Below are positions 7,687-17,767 of a stretch of DNA of 29,984 nucleotides, in pieces; within the stretch, counting starts at the first letter, position 1, and every line of letters begins with the position of its first letter. Where the stretch lies: positions 1-29,984 of the forward strand of contig QTVU01000037.1 of the NCBI GenBank assembly GCA_003460745.1, written 5' to 3'. The stretch is from Firmicutes bacterium AM55-24TS (GTDB lineage Bacteria > Bacillota > Clostridia > UBA1381). The notes below the pieces were generated by a model. That model was not told where the DNA came from, did not search any database, and saw nothing but the letters and a program-made list of their open reading frames with translations. The position numbers were made by a program, and so were the translations under genes.

Positions 7687-8637
7687 TTAATCTTCTTCTT
7701 TTTTAAGGTAAAGACCTAAACCATTCAATTTGTTTATGACTTCTTCAAGCGACTTTCTACCAAGGTTTCTAACCTTCATCATATCTTCTTCAGATTTGTT
7801 TGTAAGGTCTTCAACCGTGTTAATACCAGCACGCTTTAAGCAGTTATATGAACGAACTGATAAATCAAGTTCCTCGATAGTCATTTCAAGAACCTTTTCC
7901 TTCTTGTTCTCTTCCTTTTCAACGATGATTTCAGTATTCTTAGCGTCATCTGAAAGGTCTACGAACAATGAAAGTAGGTCGTTCATTATCTTAGCAGCCA
8001 AAGACACAGCCTCATCAGGCTTAATTGTTCCGTTTGTCCATAGCTCAACTGCCAACTGTTCTCTATCTGTATATTGACCTACACGAGTGTTTTCTACTGT
8101 ATAATTAACCTTTGTTACAGGAGTATAGATAGAATCCACAGGGATTACTCCGATTACCGGCTGCATTGCTTGCTTGTTCTTATCAGCACTTACATAGCCT
8201 CTGCCCTTTGATAGAGTAATCTCAATATAAAGATTTGCATCATCATTAAGTGTTGCGATATGAAGATCCGGATTAAAAATCTCAACATCATCGTCACGCT
8301 TTATGTCACCTGCTGTAATTTCCTGTGCACCCTTTGCCTCGATGTAAACAGTCTTTGGAAGATCACCGTGAATCTTCAAAGCAAGCTTTTTAATGTTAAG
8401 TATAAGCTCTGTAACATCTTCTGTAACACCGGGTACAGTTGAAAATTCGTGCTGCACACCTTCAATTTTAATTGAAGTAGCAGCCGCACCAGGCAATGAT
8501 GAAAGTAAAATTCTGCGTAGTGAGTTACCAAGAGTTGTGCCGTAACCGCGCTCAAGAGGAGATACAACGAATTTGCCGTATCTGCCGTCGTCACTCATTT
8601 CAACGCATTCTATATTAGGCTTTTCCATTTCTATCAT
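7687..8637 (-). CDS. rpoA: DNA-directed RNA polymerase subunit alpha
   Basis: Scaffold subunit of RNA polymerase. The start at 8637 (MIEMEKPN) is chosen because AAGGAGG ends seven bases upstream. The frame could open at 8655, but that would translate through the ribosome site. The 316-aa product has the N-terminal dimerisation domain (about 1-230, with [19 protein letters not shown]) and the C-terminal helix-hairpin-helix domain (about 245-310, with [17 protein letters not shown] and [11 protein letters not shown]). The latter contacts UP elements and activators. The frame is intact, in standard position between rpsD and rplQ. Confidence 0.97.
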   Translation of the reverse strand: MIEMEKPNIECVEMSDDGRYGKFVVSPLERGYGTTLGNSLRRILLSSLPGAAATSIKIEGVQHEFSTVPGVTEDVTELILNIKKLALKIHGDLPKTVYIEAKGAQEITAGDIKRDDDVEIFNPDLHIATLNDDANLYIEITLSKGRGYVSADKNKQAMQPVIGVIPVDSIYTPVTKVNYTVENTRVGQYTDREQLAVELWTNGTIKPDEAVSLAAKIMNDLLSLFVDLSDDAKNTEIIVEKEENKKEKVLEMTIEELDLSVRSYNCLKRAGINTVEDLTNKSEEDMMKVRNLGRKSLEEVINKLNGLGLYLKKEED

Positions 8638-8660
8638 TTCAGAACCCTCCTTCATAATTA

Positions 8661-8697
8661 GAGATGACTTCGGAGCAGTCTAAGCTCCGAAATCTCT
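8661..8697 (-). other. Hairpin in the rpsD-rpoA spacer
   Basis: TTCGGAGC (8669-8676) pairs with GCTCCGAA (8684-8691), extended past a 3-base bulge by AGAGAT/ATCTCT. No T run follows on the minus strand, so it is not a plain terminator. A processing, stability or protein-binding role is possible. Confidence 0.6.
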
Positions 8698-8742
8698 CGA
8701 AAAAACATATATATATATCCACGTACCGAGGGTAACATATAA

Positions 8743-9336
8743 TTATTTAGAATAAAGTTCGACGATAAGGTGTTCCTCAACTTCATAGTCGATGTCATCT
8801 CTTGCAGCCAATGCGATAACCTTACCTGTAAGTGTATTCTTATCCATTGAAAGCCACTTTGGAACAACCCTGTTTGCGTTTGTTTCAACGATTTCCTTAA
8901 TTCTAACAGAGTTCTTACTCTTTTCTCTAACTGCTATTACATCACCCGGCTTAACAAGGTATGACGGAATATCAACCTTTTGACCGTTTACTGTGATATG
9001 ACCGTGATTAACAATTTGTCTTGCTTCACGTCTTGTATTAGCCAAACCTAATCTGAAAACAACATTGTCAAGTCTTGACTCAAGGATTTGAAGTAGCATT
9101 TCACCTGTGATGCCCTGTTTCTTTGTAGCCATTACATAGTACTTTCTGAATTGCTTCTCAAGTACACCGTATATAAACTTAACCTTTTGCTTTTCATTAA
9201 GCTGCAAGCCATATTCAGACTGCTTTTTTCTGCCTTGCTTTGGGTTTCTGTTTGATGACTTATCAATACCCATTGTTGCAGGGTTAATGCCCAAAGTCTT
9301 GCATCTCTTTAACACTGGTTGTCTGTTTATTGCCAT
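8743..9336 (-). CDS. rpsD: 30S ribosomal protein S4 (uS4)
   Basis: Primary 16S rRNA-binding protein and, in many bacteria, a translational autoregulator. The 197-aa product begins [20 protein letters not shown] and carries the S4 RNA-binding domain (about 87-150, with [20 protein letters not shown] and HGHITVNG). The N-terminal four-cysteine zinc motif found in some S4 forms is missing; this is the zinc-free type. AAGGAGG precedes the ATG by ten bases. In E. coli this gene also lies between rpsK and rpoA. Confidence 0.97.
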   Translation of the reverse strand: MAINRQPVLKRCKTLGINPATMGIDKSSNRNPKQGRKKQSEYGLQLNEKQKVKFIYGVLEKQFRKYYVMATKKQGITGEMLLQILESRLDNVVFRLGLANTRREARQIVNHGHITVNGQKVDIPSYLVKPGDVIAVREKSKNSVRIKEIVETNANRVVPKWLSMDKNTLTGKVIALAARDDIDYEVEEHLIVELYSK

Positions 9337-9369
9337 GTTAATTTTTCCTCCTTTACAATAATATACAAA

Positions 9370-9768
9370 TCAGACTCTTCTTCTCTTTGGTGGTCTACAA
9401 CCATTATGAGGAATAGGAGTTACGTCCTTAATCATTGTAACATCAAGACCTGTTGCTTGAAGTGCTCTGATTGCAGCTTCTCTACCTGCACCAGGGCCCT
9501 TAACGTAAACTTCTACTGTCTTCATTCCATGTTCCATAGCTGCCTTAGCTGCTGTTTCTGCAGCTGTTTGAGCAGCGAAAGGTGTGCTCTTTCTTGAGCC
9601 GCGGAAGCCTAAACCGCCGGCACTTGCCCAAGATATAGCATTACCAGCTGTATCTGTAATTGTAACTATTGTATTGTTGAAAGTTGAACGGATATGAGCC
9701 GCGCCTTTTTCAATATTCTTTCTATCACGACGTCTTGTACGTGTAGTCTTCTTTGCTACCTTAGCCAT
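9370..9768 (-). CDS. rpsK: 30S ribosomal protein S11 (uS11)
   Basis: Platform protein of the small subunit, touching 16S rRNA near the E site. The 132-aa product begins [20 protein letters not shown] and ends with the conserved [15 protein letters not shown] tail. The middle contains [12 protein letters not shown] and [13 protein letters not shown]. The length is normal and the frame intact. AGGAGGG lies ten bases upstream of the ATG, 17 bases after the restored rpsM stop. Confidence 0.97.
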   Translation of the reverse strand: MAKVAKKTTRTRRRDRKNIEKGAAHIRSTFNNTIVTITDTAGNAISWASAGGLGFRGSRKSTPFAAQTAAETAAKAAMEHGMKTVEVYVKGPGAGREAAIRALQATGLDVTMIKDVTPIPHNGCRPPKRRRV

Positions 9769-9785
9769 TTAGCTTAGTCCCTCCT

Positions 9786-10152
9786 TTATTTCTTCTTACC
9801 TGCAATCGCTCTTGCAGGACTTACGGGTTCTTGCATTGTTCTTTGTGTTTTGTCCTCTTACAGGAAGACCTCTTCTGTGACGGATACCTCTGTAACATCC
9901 GATTTCCATAAGTCTCTTGATGTCAAGAGCCAACTGTCTTCTAAGGTCACCTTCAACTGTGTATTCAGCGTCGATAACTTCTCTTAGCTTACTTACATCT
10001 GCTTCTGTAAGATCCTTTACTCTTGTGTCTGGGTTTATACCTGTTTGAGATAGAATCTTTTGAGAACTCTTTAGTCCAATGCCGTATATATAGGTAAGAC
10101 CAATCTCTACTCTCTTTTCTCTAGGTAAGTCAACACCTGCTATTCTTGCCAT
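9786..10152 (-). CDS. rpsM: 30S ribosomal protein S13 (uS13), frameshifted near its end
   Basis: Head protein of the small subunit that contacts the large subunit and the P-site tRNA. The N-terminal 110 residues are normal ([36 protein letters not shown]). After NARTRK the frame reads SCKSDCR and stops at 9796. The expected tail [11 protein letters not shown] is encoded intact in another frame, ending at a TAA at 9786. A loss of two bases next to 9820 (AAG-GGT-CCT expected, AAG-TCC seen) explains this. The coordinates given are for the repaired gene. Because the tail contacts tRNA and the gene is essential, a sequence error is likelier than a true mutation. Confidence 0.9.
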
Positions 10153-10216
10153 ACTTTTCTACACCTCCATTAAAAGATATCATCAAAAAATTTTTATAGT
10201 GTTGTATTAAAACTCA

Positions 10217-10274
10217 TTCAGGCTTTTCGCCTGAACAAGTCATAAACAAATTTTAATGCAGTGCTTTTCACTGC
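10217..10274 (-). other. Two hairpins in the rpmJ-rpsM spacer
   Basis: TTCAGGC/GCCTGAA (10217-10235, loop TTTTC) and GCAGTG/CACTGC (10258-10274, loop CTTTT). The loops are near-identical, but the stems are unrelated. No T run follows, so they are not obvious terminators. Confidence 0.6.
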
Positions 10275-10327
10275 GTTTTGCAAAATAATATTAAATTAGT
10301 ATCCTGTGATATAACCTCTCGGCTATT

Positions 10328-10807
<480 letters not shown>

Positions 10808-10841
10808 ATGTTATAAACCTCCTTTAGATACGCTTTCAGGT

Positions 10842-11099
10842 TTAATTAAACTCCGCTAATGCTTTTCGCACCTCTGAATTTGTAACCTTACCCACAGTTG
10901 CAAGTTTGTTACTTACAAAATCCGAAACAGAGTTTGTACCCTGAAGGTGCTTGAGCTTTTTCTTTTTCGGGTGATCCACTTTTCGCAATTCACCGTTTGC
11001 AAGATAAACAAAATCGCCTTCTCTTGAAAGGACGATGAACAAATCACCCTTGTCACGTCCCGCAATGGAACGCACGATTGAACCCTCTATAATTTCCAT
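10842..11099 (-). CDS. KOW-domain RNA-binding protein, L14e-like
   Basis: An 85-aa protein with an N-terminal KOW motif (IVRSIAGRDKGDLFIVLSR, residues 8-26). It resembles the eukaryotic L14e/L27e-type group and is often found between map and infA in Clostridia. A basic stretch (HPKKKKLKHL) follows at about 43-52. Its function is not settled; a ribosome- or RNA-binding role is inferred from fold and place. AGGAG lies before the ATG, nine bases after the map stop, so the two are probably translated together. Confidence 0.85.
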   Translation of the reverse strand: MEIIEGSIVRSIAGRDKGDLFIVLSREGDFVYLANGELRKVDHPKKKKLKHLQGTNSVSDFVSNKLATVGKVTNSEVRKALAEFN

Positions 11100-11108
11100 A
11101 TAATACTC

Positions 11109-11855
11109 CTAAAGTGTTAATATTTCACACCCGTCTTTTGTAATCAATACGGTGTTTTCATAGTGGGCTGACAAACTTCCGTCATCAGTTACAACTGTCC
11201 AATCATCATCAAGTACCGCAACATGATAATCACCTGCATTAACCATAGGTTCAATAGCAATTGTCATACCTGCGGCAAGCTTTACGCCATGACCGGCTTT
11301 GCCAAAATTCGGTACGCTCGGATCTTCATGAAGATTACGACCAATTCCATGACCGACAAGGTCACGCACTACGCTGTAACCATGCGATTCAACATACTGC
11401 TGAATTGCTGACGAAACATCGCCTAATTTGGCACCGTGCTTTACATATTTAATTCCCTCAAAGAAACTTTGACGTGTAACGTCTATAAGATTTTGTGCCT
11501 CGTCCGAAATCTTTCCGACTCCGAATGTTCTTGCGGCATCACTGTGCCATCCGTCAAGTATAGCGCCCATATCAATGCTGATTATGTCGCCCTCTTTCAA
11601 AATGGCTCTCTTACTTGGAATTCCGTGAACAACCTCGTCATTGATTGACGCACAAATTGTTCCCGGGAAACCGTTATAATTAAGGAAATTAGGTTTTGCA
11701 CCTTGTGATATAATAAAATCATATGCGATTTTATCAAGCTGCGCCGTTGTTACACCCGGTTTGATGTGCTTCTCAAGAAGCTCAAGCGCACCTTTTGTAA
11801 CCTTTGCTGACGCACGCATTTTTTCGACTTGTTTTGCTGATTTAATAGTTATCAT
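11109..11855 (-). CDS. map: Methionine aminopeptidase, type I
   Basis: Removes the initiator methionine from new proteins. The 248-aa product has all five metal ligands in family order: Asp95, Asp106, His169, Glu202 and Glu233, plus the substrate histidine His77 (VVHGIP). There is no N-terminal zinc-finger or SH3-binding extension, so it is the short type Ia form. An AGGTG site lies before the ATG. The gap to the adk stop is only three bases, which suggests translational coupling. Confidence 0.97.
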   Translation of the reverse strand: MITIKSAKQVEKMRASAKVTKGALELLEKHIKPGVTTAQLDKIAYDFIISQGAKPNFLNYNGFPGTICASINDEVVHGIPSKRAILKEGDIISIDMGAILDGWHSDAARTFGVGKISDEAQNLIDVTRQSFFEGIKYVKHGAKLGDVSSAIQQYVESHGYSVVRDLVGHGIGRNLHEDPSVPNFGKAGHGVKLAAGMTIAIEPMVNAGDYHVAVLDDDWTVVTDDGSLSAHYENTVLITKDGCEILTL

Positions 11856-11858
11856 AAC

Positions 11859-12495
11859 TCACACCTCAAGTCCCAAAGCCTTAGCAACATTGCTTGTTGT
11901 ATCTTCAAGCTTATCCTCGCCCTTTGCAGTAACAAGAAGTCCAAGCTTTTCATAATACGCTTTTATCGGCTCTGTCTGTTCGTGATAAACATTAAGTCTG
12001 TTCTTGATTGTTTCAGGAACATCATCGGCGCGCTGAATAAGTTCGCCTTTACATTTATCACATATTCCTTCAGTTTCAGGCTTGTTTGATATGATATTGT
12101 ACGGTGCTCCGCACTTTGAGCATTCACGTCTTGATGACAAACGCTCGATTATTGCCTCATCGGCAACTTCAAGAGAAAGCACTTTATCAATTTTTACGCC
12201 CGATTCTGTCAATGCCTCAGCCTGAGCTGTTGTGCGAGGGAATCCGTCAAGGATAAACCCTTTTGCACAATCAGGCTTTTGCAATCTTTCTTTTACTATA
12301 GAAACAATTACGTCATCCGGAACAAGCTTTCCATCATTGATATACTTTTCAGCAATCTTTCCGATTTCTGACTGTTCCTTGATGGCGGTTCTCAGCATAA
12401 CACCCGTTGAAATTGTGTTTATATCCAATCTCTTAGATAAAATTTCGCCTTGAGTGCCTTTTCCTGCCCCCGGAGCCCATTAATACCAAATTCAT
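11859..12495 (-). CDS. adk: Adenylate kinase, frameshifted in the P-loop
   Basis: Balances ATP, ADP and AMP. The true ATG is at 12495 behind AGGAAAGGCGG and opens MNLVLMG. The frame then breaks at about 12476-12478. Two bases appear lost, after which the P-loop APGAGKGT and the rest continue in another frame to 11859. The body has FILDGFPRT and a zinc-type LID (CSKC...CDKC). Odd: the near-universal STGDMLR reads STGVMLR (GTT for GAT). The open frame alone begins at about 12428 and lacks the P-loop, so it would be inactive. Either the sequence is wrong here or the gene is dead; the gene is normally essential. Confidence 0.88.
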
Positions 12496-12518
12496 ACTAA
12501 ATACCGCCTTTCCTGAAA

Positions 12519-13853
12519 TTATTCAAGGAAACCTTTATAATGACGCATTGTCATTTGTGATTCAATTTGTCTGACAGTTTCAAGAGCAACACCTTCCATA
12601 ATTAGAAGTGATGTACCGCCGATTTGAAGTGCCGTTACATTGAATATCGCACCGACAATTACAGGTAGGATTGCGATAATTGCAAGGAAGAATGCACCTA
12701 CAAGATTTAATCTTGAAGAAATCTTTCCTATATAATCGCTTGTCGGCTTACCAGGTCTGATACCCGGAATGTATCCTCCACTCTTCTTCATATTATTTGC
12801 AAGTTCAATCGGATTGAACTGAATTGAAGAATAGAAATATGTGAAGAATAGTATAAGCAACGCATAAAGAATTGCGTATACAAGACTGGTCCACCATGCT
12901 GACGCATAGCCGGCTGATAAACAACCAAGGATATAATATCCAAGACCGGCTGTCGGCATATTACCGCCTGAAACCAATCTTACGATTGTTGCAGGGAATG
13001 CCATGATTGAAGATGCAAAGATGATCGGCATAACACCGCCTGCTGCAACTTTAATCGGAATGTTTGTGCTTTGTCCGCCGTACATTTTTCTTCCTACAAC
13101 ACGCTTAGCGTACTGAACCGGAATTCTTCTTTCAGCCTCTGAGAAGAATACAACGAACGTGATAGCAGCTATTGCCACAACAATGATGGCAGCTACGAAT
13201 ATAAGACCCTTTGCATTTACGCCTGCTCCCAAGAATTGATTATAAATTCCGTATGCAGCTGATGGTATTCTTGATACGATACCTGCAAAGATAATTAGTG
13301 ATACGCCGTTTCCAAGTCCCTTTTCTGTAATAAGTTCACCCAACCAGATAATAAATGCTGTACCGGCTGTGAATGTAAGAACTATTACGAAAAATGTTAA
13401 AACGCTTGGATTTTTGATTGCGTCAAGACCGTTTGTAACGCTCATATTGTAAAGTGTTACATAAAGTCCGGCACCTTGTATGAATGCCAACGCAATACCA
13501 AGGTATCTTGTAATCTTGTTAATTTTCTTTCTGCCCTCAAGACCTTCTTTAGCCAGACGCTCAAGAGAAGGTATTGCGACAGTAAGAAGTTGAACGATAA
13601 TAGATGCGTTGATGTATGGTGAAACACCCATTGCCATAACTGTTGCGTTTGAGAACGCACCACCTGTGAATACATCGAACAAGCTGAACAAGTCAGTTCC
13701 GCCGTTTCCAAGGAACGCTTGCATAGCGTCAGCTGTCAGATACGGTACAGGAATATGTGCACCGAATCTGAAAACTATAAGCATCATTAATGTAAATAGA
13801 ATTCTGCGACGTAGGTCCGGAATTTTCCAAGCATTCTTTAGTGTCTGTAACAC
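12519..13853 (-). CDS. secY: Preprotein translocase subunit SecY
   Basis: Channel subunit of the Sec translocon, with ten transmembrane helices expected over 444 aa. The GTG start at 13853 follows AGGTGA. Family motifs: FRFGAHIPVPYL near the N terminus, GVSPYINASIIVQLL (plug/TM2 region), SEAERRIPVQYAKR and GIRPGKPTSDYI. The C terminus MTMRHYKGFLE is typical. It starts two bases after the rplO stop, so it is translationally coupled. The frame is intact. Confidence 0.97.
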   Translation of the reverse strand: MLQTLKNAWKIPDLRRRILFTLMMLIVFRFGAHIPVPYLTADAMQAFLGNGGTDLFSLFDVFTGGAFSNATVMAMGVSPYINASIIVQLLTVAIPSLERLAKEGLEGRKKINKITRYLGIALAFIQGAGLYVTLYNMSVTNGLDAIKNPSVLTFFVIVLTFTAGTAFIIWLGELITEKGLGNGVSLIIFAGIVSRIPSAAYGIYNQFLGAGVNAKGLIFVAAIIVVAIAAITFVVFFSEAERRIPVQYAKRVVGRKMYGGQSTNIPIKVAAGGVMPIIFASSIMAFPATIVRLVSGGNMPTAGLGYYILGCLSAGYASAWWTSLVYAILYALLILFFTYFYSSIQFNPIELANNMKKSGGYIPGIRPGKPTSDYIGKISSRLNLVGAFFLAIIAILPVIVGAIFNVTALQIGGTSLLIMEGVALETVRQIESQMTMRHYKGFLE

Positions 13854-13855
13854 GA

Positions 13856-14296
13856 TTACATCACCTCAGCCTTTCCGCCTGCCTTTTCTATTTTTTCCTT
13901 TGCAGAAGCGCTCATCTTAGCCACCTTTACAGTAAGCTTTTTGTTAAGCTCACCTCTGCCAAGTATTTTAACACCGTCAAGTGTTTTGCTGATTATACCG
14001 TTTGCCTTTAGTGTTTCTGCTGTAACTTCTGCTCCGTCCTCAAGCTTATTAAGCTCCTCAACGTTAACAGCAACATACTGCTTTGCAAATATATTCTTAA
14101 AACCACGCTTAGGAAGTCTTCTGTATAATGGCATTTGACCACCTTCAAATCCCGGTCTAACGCCACCGCCACTTCTTGCGTTTTGTCCTTTATGACCTTT
14201 TCCCGAAGTTTTACCTGTGCCGCTTCCGATACCTCTGCCCACTCTCTTAGGAGCGAACTTTGAACCTTCAGCAGGTTGCAATTCGTTTAAGTTCAT
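13856..14296 (-). CDS. rplO: 50S ribosomal protein L15 (uL15)
   Basis: Large-subunit assembly protein of 146 aa. The Gly/Lys/Arg-rich N-terminal arm ([20 protein letters not shown], then [20 protein letters not shown]) threads into 23S rRNA in the family. The globular C-terminal half ends [19 protein letters not shown] precedes the ATG by about eight bases. It lies between rpmD and secY as expected. Confidence 0.97.
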   Translation of the reverse strand: MNLNELQPAEGSKFAPKRVGRGIGSGTGKTSGKGHKGQNARSGGGVRPGFEGGQMPLYRRLPKRGFKNIFAKQYVAVNVEELNKLEDGAEVTAETLKANGIISKTLDGVKILGRGELNKKLTVKVAKMSASAKEKIEKAGGKAEVM

Positions 14297-14316
14297 TTGC
14301 TACACCTCCTTACTAA

Positions 14317-14496
14317 TTAGTTTTCTTCAACTGTTACAAGGTGAGATACCTTGTTAATCATTCCTCTGATTTGAGGTGTGTCATTGTGTTCAACAACACT
14401 TCTTATTTTCTTTAGTCCAAGAGCTTCAACAGTAGCGATTTGGTCTTTCTTTCTGCCGATTGTACTCTTAACTAATGTAATTTTTAGCTTAGCCAT
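14317..14496 (-). CDS. rpmD: 50S ribosomal protein L30 (uL30)
   Basis: A 59-aa large-subunit protein, read directly from the sequence: [20 protein letters not shown], then the family core [23 protein letters not shown]. It is too short for usual open-frame cut-offs. AAGGAGGC lies upstream of the ATG. It stands between rpsE and rplO, its standard place. Confidence 0.96.
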   Translation of the reverse strand: MAKLKITLVKSTIGRKKDQIATVEALGLKKIRSVVEHNDTPQIRGMINKVSHLVTVEEN

Positions 14497-14515
14497 ATTA
14501 CTGTGTGCCTCCTTA

Positions 14516-15019
14516 TTAACCTCTGATTTGGTCTACAGTCTTGCCTCTTAGCTTAGCAACTTCTTCAGGCTGCTTTAACTCTGACAATCCCTGTATAGTA
14601 GCACTAACTACGTTTCTCTTGTTATTTGATCTCAAGCTCTTTGCTCTGATGTCTTTAACACCTGCAAGTTCAAGAACCGCACGAGCAGCACCACCTGCAA
14701 GCACACCAGTACCTTGTGCAGCCGGCTTAAGAAGAACCTTACCTGCACCTGAAATACCAACAACTTCATGAGTAATTGTTGAACCTACAAGAGGAACAGA
14801 AATCAAATTCTTCTTTGCGCTTTCAATACCTTTTCTGATTGCATCAGGTATTTCAGCAGACTTACCTTGACCGAAGCCAACGTGACCATTTCTGTCACCA
14901 ACAACGACCAAAGCGCTGAATCTCATTGTTCTACCGCCTTTAACAGTCTTAGCAACACGGTTGATTGCTACGACATTTTCCTCAAGCTCTAAAGCTTCTA
15001 CGTCTATTCTTTCAGCCAC
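14516..15019 (-). CDS. rpsE: 30S ribosomal protein S5 (uS5)
   Basis: Small-subunit protein at the mRNA entry channel, involved in accuracy. 167 aa, starting at GTG with AGGAGG nine bases before. The N-terminal double-stranded-RNA-binding domain includes [20 protein letters not shown] and [17 protein letters not shown]. The C-terminal domain includes [18 protein letters not shown]. The loop residues known for spectinomycin resistance lie in the first motif and look wild type. Confidence 0.96.
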   Translation of the reverse strand: MAERIDVEALELEENVVAINRVAKTVKGGRTMRFSALVVVGDRNGHVGFGQGKSAEIPDAIRKGIESAKKNLISVPLVGSTITHEVVGISGAGKVLLKPAAQGTGVLAGGAARAVLELAGVKDIRAKSLRSNNKRNVVSATIQGLSELKQPEEVAKLRGKTVDQIRG

Positions 15020-15038
15020 TTATCTCTTCCTCCTTCTA

Positions 15039-15398
15039 TTAGAATTCCAAGCCGCCTTCTCTTGCGCCTTCTGCAAGAGCAGCAACTCTACCGTGATATA
15101 CATATCCGCCTCTGTCGAATACTACTGCTTTAATGCCTGCTGCAAGAGCCTTTTCAGCCACTTTCTGACCGATTGCCTTTGCACCTTCAACGTTTCCGCC
15201 GTAGCCTTCAAATTCTTTGTCCATGCTTGATGCTGAAACAAGTGTAACACCCTTTACATCATCAATAACCTGAGCATATATATGTTTTGCACTTCTGAAT
15301 ACGTTTAGACGAGGTCTCTCCGCTGTGCCGGAGATGTTCTTTCTAACTCTTGCGTGGCGTCTAACTCTAGCCGCTTTTGTATCTATCTTCTTAATCAT
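15039..15398 (-). CDS. rplR: 50S ribosomal protein L18 (uL18)
   Basis: 5S rRNA-binding protein of 119 aa. The basic N terminus ([20 protein letters not shown]) is followed by [17 protein letters not shown] and the conserved [20 protein letters not shown] near the end. The length is normal for bacteria. AAAGGAG precedes the ATG. It sits between rplF and rpsE with short gaps. Confidence 0.97.
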   Translation of the reverse strand: MIKKIDTKAARVRRHARVRKNISGTAERPRLNVFRSAKHIYAQVIDDVKGVTLVSASSMDKEFEGYGGNVEGAKAIGQKVAEKALAAGIKAVVFDRGGYVYHGRVAALAEGAREGGLEF

Positions 15399-15417
15399 TT
15401 AAGAACACTCCTTTCAA

Positions 15418-15966
15418 TTATTTCTTCTTAGCTCCTGTTTTACCTTCTTTACGTCTGATGTGTTCATCAACGTACTTAATACCCTTACCCTTGTATGGTT
15501 CAGGCTGTCTGTACTCTCTAATCTTCGCTGCTGTTGCACCAACGTCTTCTTTGTTGGCACCTTTAACGATGATTTTGTTTGGAGCAGGAACTTCGATTGT
15601 TACGCCTTCCTTTGCTTCATACAAAACAGGATGTGAGTAACCAAGACTCAAGTTAAGAGTCTTGCCTTGCATTGCAGCTCTGTAACCAACACCGTTGATT
15701 TCAAGCTCTTTTGTAAAGCCTTCTGTAACACCGATAACCATATTGTTTACAAGTGTTCTTGTAAGACCGTGCAATGACTTGTGCATCTTATCTTCTGAAG
15801 GACGCTCTACTGTGATAACTCCATCGTTAAGCTTAACGATCATATCAGGATGAAGTTGTCTTGAAAGTGTGCCGTTCTTACCTTTTACTGTGATTTCGTT
15901 TGTATCACTGATCTTTACCTCAACTCCGGCAGGAACAGTGATAGGTAACTTACCTATTCTTGACAT
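15418..15966 (-). CDS. rplF: 50S ribosomal protein L6 (uL6)
   Basis: Large-subunit protein near the factor-binding centre, 182 aa, with two repeated alpha/beta domains. It starts [17 protein letters not shown], and the C-terminal signature [20 protein letters not shown] is complete. AAGGAGG lies before the ATG. It is followed by rplR and preceded by rpsH across a 92-base spacer. Confidence 0.97.
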   Translation of the reverse strand: MSRIGKLPITVPAGVEVKISDTNEITVKGKNGTLSRQLHPDMIVKLNDGVITVERPSEDKMHKSLHGLTRTLVNNMVIGVTEGFTKELEINGVGYRAAMQGKTLNLSLGYSHPVLYEAKEGVTIEVPAPNKIIVKGANKEDVGATAAKIREYRQPEPYKGKGIKYVDEHIRRKEGKTGAKKK

Positions 15967-16004
15967 AGGGATTTTTCCTCCTTAACTTAAATTTGCTCTG
16001 TTTT

Positions 16005-16020
16005 ACACACAGCCGTGTGT
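16005..16020 (-). other. Small hairpin in the rpsH-rplF spacer
   Basis: ACACAC-AGCC-GTGTGT forms a 6-bp stem in the 92-base gap. CTG and CAG outside it can also pair. There is no T run, so it is not a clear terminator. The AT-rich stretch at 16031-16058 holds nothing else I can identify. Confidence 0.45.
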
Positions 16021-16058
16021 TTCCACAGGTTTTCAGTTATTTTTTTTATTAATATTAA

Positions 16059-16457
16059 TTACCAGATGTAAGCAAGTACTTCGCCGCCAACGTGCTGCTT
16101 TCTTGCTTCCTTATCTGTCATAATACCCTTTGATGTTGAAACGATTGCGATACCAAGACCCTTAAGAACTCTTGGAAGTTCGTCAACGCTTGCGTAGAAT
16201 CTAAGACCAGGCTTAGAAACTCTCTTAAGACCGCTTATAACTCTTTCCTTGTTAGGTCCGTATTTCAAAGTAATTCTGATAACGCCTTGTTTACCGTCTT
16301 CGATTACTTGAAAATCTTTTATATAACCCTCATCATTAAGGATTTCAACAATCGCCTTCTTCATGTTTGAAGCAGGAACATCGACTGTTTCATGCTTTGA
16401 TGAGCTTGCATTTCTGATTCTTGTAAGCAAATCTGCGATTGGATCAGTTATTTGCAT
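16059..16457 (-). CDS. rpsH: 30S ribosomal protein S8 (uS8)
   Basis: Primary 16S rRNA binder of 132 aa; in E. coli it is also the repressor of the spc operon. It begins [20 protein letters not shown] and ends with the conserved [20 protein letters not shown] region. AAGGAGG lies before the ATG and is the last part of a hairpin-bearing module shared with rplN (see 16465-16599). Confidence 0.97.
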   Translation of the reverse strand: MQITDPIADLLTRIRNASSSKHETVDVPASNMKKAIVEILNDEGYIKDFQVIEDGKQGVIRITLKYGPNKERVISGLKRVSKPGLRFYASVDELPRVLKGLGIAIVSTSKGIMTDKEARKQHVGGEVLAYIW

Positions 16458-16464
16458 TTATTTT

Positions 16465-16599
16465 ACCTCCTTACGCTCTCACAAACCGCAAGCGGTTTGC
16501 CTTATGCTACGGTATTTGATGTCTTACACCAAATACCTGCTTCAGCTATAACTTGCTGTGCAAGTCACTTTACCTCTTTCGGATTTTTGTAAGTCCGAA
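16465..16599 (-). repeat. Multi-hairpin module before rpsH, copy 1
   Basis: Four hairpins fill the spacer between rpsZ and rpsH: CAAACCGC/GCGGTTTG (16482-16499), a 12-bp stem with one G-U at 16511-16537, ACTTGC/GCAAGT (16551-16565), and TTCGGA/TCCGAA (16578-16599). The first hairpin, the linker and the AAGGAGG after it closely match the sequence before rplN (18143-18222). There the C-G pair is changed to T-A. The second shared hairpin ACTTGC-NNN-GCAAGT is also kept. The rest of the spacer, 16600-16651, shows nothing definite. Confidence 0.65.
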
Positions 16600-16651
16600 T
16601 TTTATCATATATCTATAAATCAATTTGTTTCTTAATAAGAAACGATCGATT

Positions 16652-16837
16652 TTACCAGCTTGCTTTTCTTACGCCAGGGATTTGACCTTTGTAAGCCAAC
16701 TCTCTAAAGCATATACGGCAAATACCAAACTTTCTAAGGTAAGCATGCGGTCTGCCGCAAATCTTACATCTTGTATAAGCTTGTGTTGAATACTTAGGTT
16801 GTCTCTGTTGTTTTAAAACCATTGCTTTCCTTGCCAT
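16652..16837 (-). CDS. rpsZ: 30S ribosomal protein S14, zinc-binding type (uS14)
   Basis: A 61-aa small-subunit head protein. The four zinc cysteines are present in two pairs ([10 protein letters not shown] and [11 protein letters not shown]). The motif [15 protein letters not shown] closes the protein, as in the Firmicute zinc form. AAGGAGG lies before the ATG. It follows rplE, its usual place. The gene is called rpsZ or rpsN1 in different databases. Confidence 0.96.
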   Translation of the reverse strand: MARKAMVLKQQRQPKYSTQAYTRCKICGRPHAYLRKFGICRICFRELAYKGQIPGVRKASW

Positions 16838-16856
16838 GTTAAATCCTCCTTTTTAA

Positions 16857-17396
16857 CTATGAACGGAACGGAGCGCCCATTAACTTTAGAAGTTCACGAG
16901 CTTCTTCGTCTGTCTGTGCAGTTGTGACAATGTTGATGTCCATACCTCTGATTTTGTCAATCTTATCATAGTCAATTTCAGGGAATATAAGCTGTTCCTT
17001 AATACCAACAGAATAGTTACCTCTACCGTCGAAACCGTTAGGGTTGATACCTCTAAAGTCTCTTACACGTGGAAGAGCAACATTGAAAAATCTGTCTAAG
17101 AATTCATACATCTTGTCAGCTCTAAGTGTTACTTTACAGCCGATATTCATTCCTTCTCTTAACTTGAAGTTCGCAACTGACTTCTTAGCCTTTGTTATAA
17201 TAGGCTTTTGACCTGTTATAGCAGCCAAATCTCCGCAAGCAGCCTCGATTGCCTTAGGGTTGTCTTTAGCTTCACCCATACCGATATTTATAACGATCTT
17301 GTCGAGCTTAGGGATTTGCATTGTACTTTTATAGCTGAACTTCTCCATAAGAGCCGGAGCAACTTCTTTATTATATTTATCTTGCATTCTACTCAT
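16857..17396 (-). CDS. rplE: 50S ribosomal protein L5 (uL5)
   Basis: 5S rRNA-binding protein of 179 aa that contacts P-site tRNA. Family core: [16 protein letters not shown], then [19 protein letters not shown] and [20 protein letters not shown]. It ends [22 protein letters not shown] is twelve bases upstream of the ATG at 17396, a little far. A second ATG three codons in is further still, so the first is kept. Confidence 0.97.
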   Translation of the reverse strand: MSRMQDKYNKEVAPALMEKFSYKSTMQIPKLDKIVINIGMGEAKDNPKAIEAACGDLAAITGQKPIITKAKKSVANFKLREGMNIGCKVTLRADKMYEFLDRFFNVALPRVRDFRGINPNGFDGRGNYSVGIKEQLIFPEIDYDKIDKIRGMDINIVTTAQTDEEARELLKLMGAPFRS

Positions 17397-17422
17397 TGTT
17401 AGAATCTTCCTCCTCTCGAAAA

Positions 17423-17746
17423 TTAATCGTTAAGTTCTGCATTACACTTCTTGCAGTATCTCATCTTTGAACCGTCATCAAGAACCTTAACACCTGTTCT
17501 TGCAGCTTTACCGCACTTTGAGCAAACTCTCATTACGTTTGATGCGTCGATTGGCATTTCCTTATGGATAATACCGCTTTCCTGACCTTGAACTCTTGCC
17601 TTTTGATGTCTCTTAGCAACAGCAACGCCTTCAACGATTACCTTACCGTCAGCCGGAATAGCTGTGATAATCTTGCCCTCTTTACCTTTATCTTTGCCGG
17701 CGATAACTTTTACAGTGTCGCCTCTTTTTACATGCATCTTTTTCAT
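17423..17746 (-). CDS. rplX: 50S ribosomal protein L24 (uL24)
   Basis: Assembly initiator protein of the large subunit, 107 aa, with an N-terminal KOW motif ([18 protein letters not shown]). The C-terminal part holds two CxxC pairs (VCSKCGKAA and YCKKCNAEL) that could form a zinc ribbon, as in other Clostridia. AAGGAGG lies upstream of the ATG. Confidence 0.96.
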   Translation of the reverse strand: MKKMHVKRGDTVKVIAGKDKGKEGKIITAIPADGKVIVEGVAVAKRHQKARVQGQESGIIHKEMPIDASNVMRVCSKCGKAARTGVKVLDDGSKMRYCKKCNAELND

Positions 17747-17767
17747 TGTATCAATTATCCTCCTTAA

